This document shows, in pieces, positions 21,457-21,505 of a DNA stretch of 21,505 nucleotides (its first letter is position 1; every line of letters starts with the position of its first letter). The stretch is from an uncultured Muribaculaceae bacterium (GTDB taxonomy: Bacteria; Bacteroidota; Bacteroidia; Bacteroidales; Muribaculaceae): contig CAJUBL010000051.1 in the NCBI GenBank assembly GCA_910584665.1, positions 1-21,505 on the forward strand, read 5' to 3'. Made by a program: the position numbers and the translations under genes. Below the pieces are notes generated by a model, which worked only from the letters and a program-made list of their open reading frames with translations, made no database searches and was not told the origin of the DNA.

Positions 21457-21505
21457 AATTATTATATAGTCGTTTTTGGTTTCTTTATTTTGCGTCTGAT
21501 GTCAC

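Noticed and set aside
1..21505. Mobile elements, CRISPR arrays, tRNA or rRNA genes, defence islands
   Set aside because: I saw no transposase or integrase motif, no regularly spaced repeats, no tRNA-like cloverleaf and no known defence gene; all larger frames are accounted for by housekeeping, carbohydrate or transport families.

Overview
The window looks like a chromosomal segment of a gut-type Bacteroidales bacterium, perhaps a Muribaculaceae or Bacteroides relative. The evidence is the rpmB-rpmG-DUF4295 ribosomal cluster, promoters of the Bacteroidota form (TTTG, about 20 nt, TAnnTTTG), a GH97/GH43/GH88 carbohydrate cluster, GYF_2 (DUF4339) proteins and a DUF4286 protein. Family names come from recognising motifs by eye; no database search was possible.

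Layout, left to right. 2-1650 (+): tail of an unknown gene, then xseA and xseB (exonuclease VII). 1664-4476 (-): a periplasmic folding pair, a two-parvulin peptidyl-prolyl isomerase followed, with a 4-nt ATGA overlap, by a lipoprotein that resembles a catalytically degenerate parvulin. 4497-6102 (-): guaB with its own terminator and a well-matched promoter. 6236-6988 (-): a nitroreductase. 7115-11976 (+): three tightly packed exported carbohydrate enzymes, GH97, GH43 and a GH88 lipoprotein. 11989-13040 (+): a ROK-family sugar kinase with its own promoter, closed by a long hairpin. 13128-14342 (-): a DAACS-family symporter with unusual substrate and sodium site residues. 14385-15694 (+): a B3/B4-domain protein and a YrdC/YciO-like protein, both related to tRNA quality or modification families. 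15774-16624 (+): promoter, leader, rpmB, rpmG, the 49-residue DUF4295 gene and a strong terminator. 16642-17856 (+): queA. 17872-21456 (-): a probable operon read right to left, GYF_2-CD225 membrane protein, a 53-residue GYF_2-like remnant, a second GYF_2-CD225 protein, a DUF4286 protein, ruvC and a CLC-type anion protein.

Most of the window is core metabolism and information processing in ordinary arrangement. I see no mobile element, CRISPR array, phage gene or tRNA, and no gene-free stretch above 300 bases. The parts least explained by textbook functions are the GYF_2-CD225 cluster with its short third copy, the pseudo-parvulin lipoprotein coupled to the double parvulin, and the two transport proteins whose key residues depart from the well-studied models. 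None of these is clear proof of a new system; the GYF_2-CD225 cluster is the best candidate.
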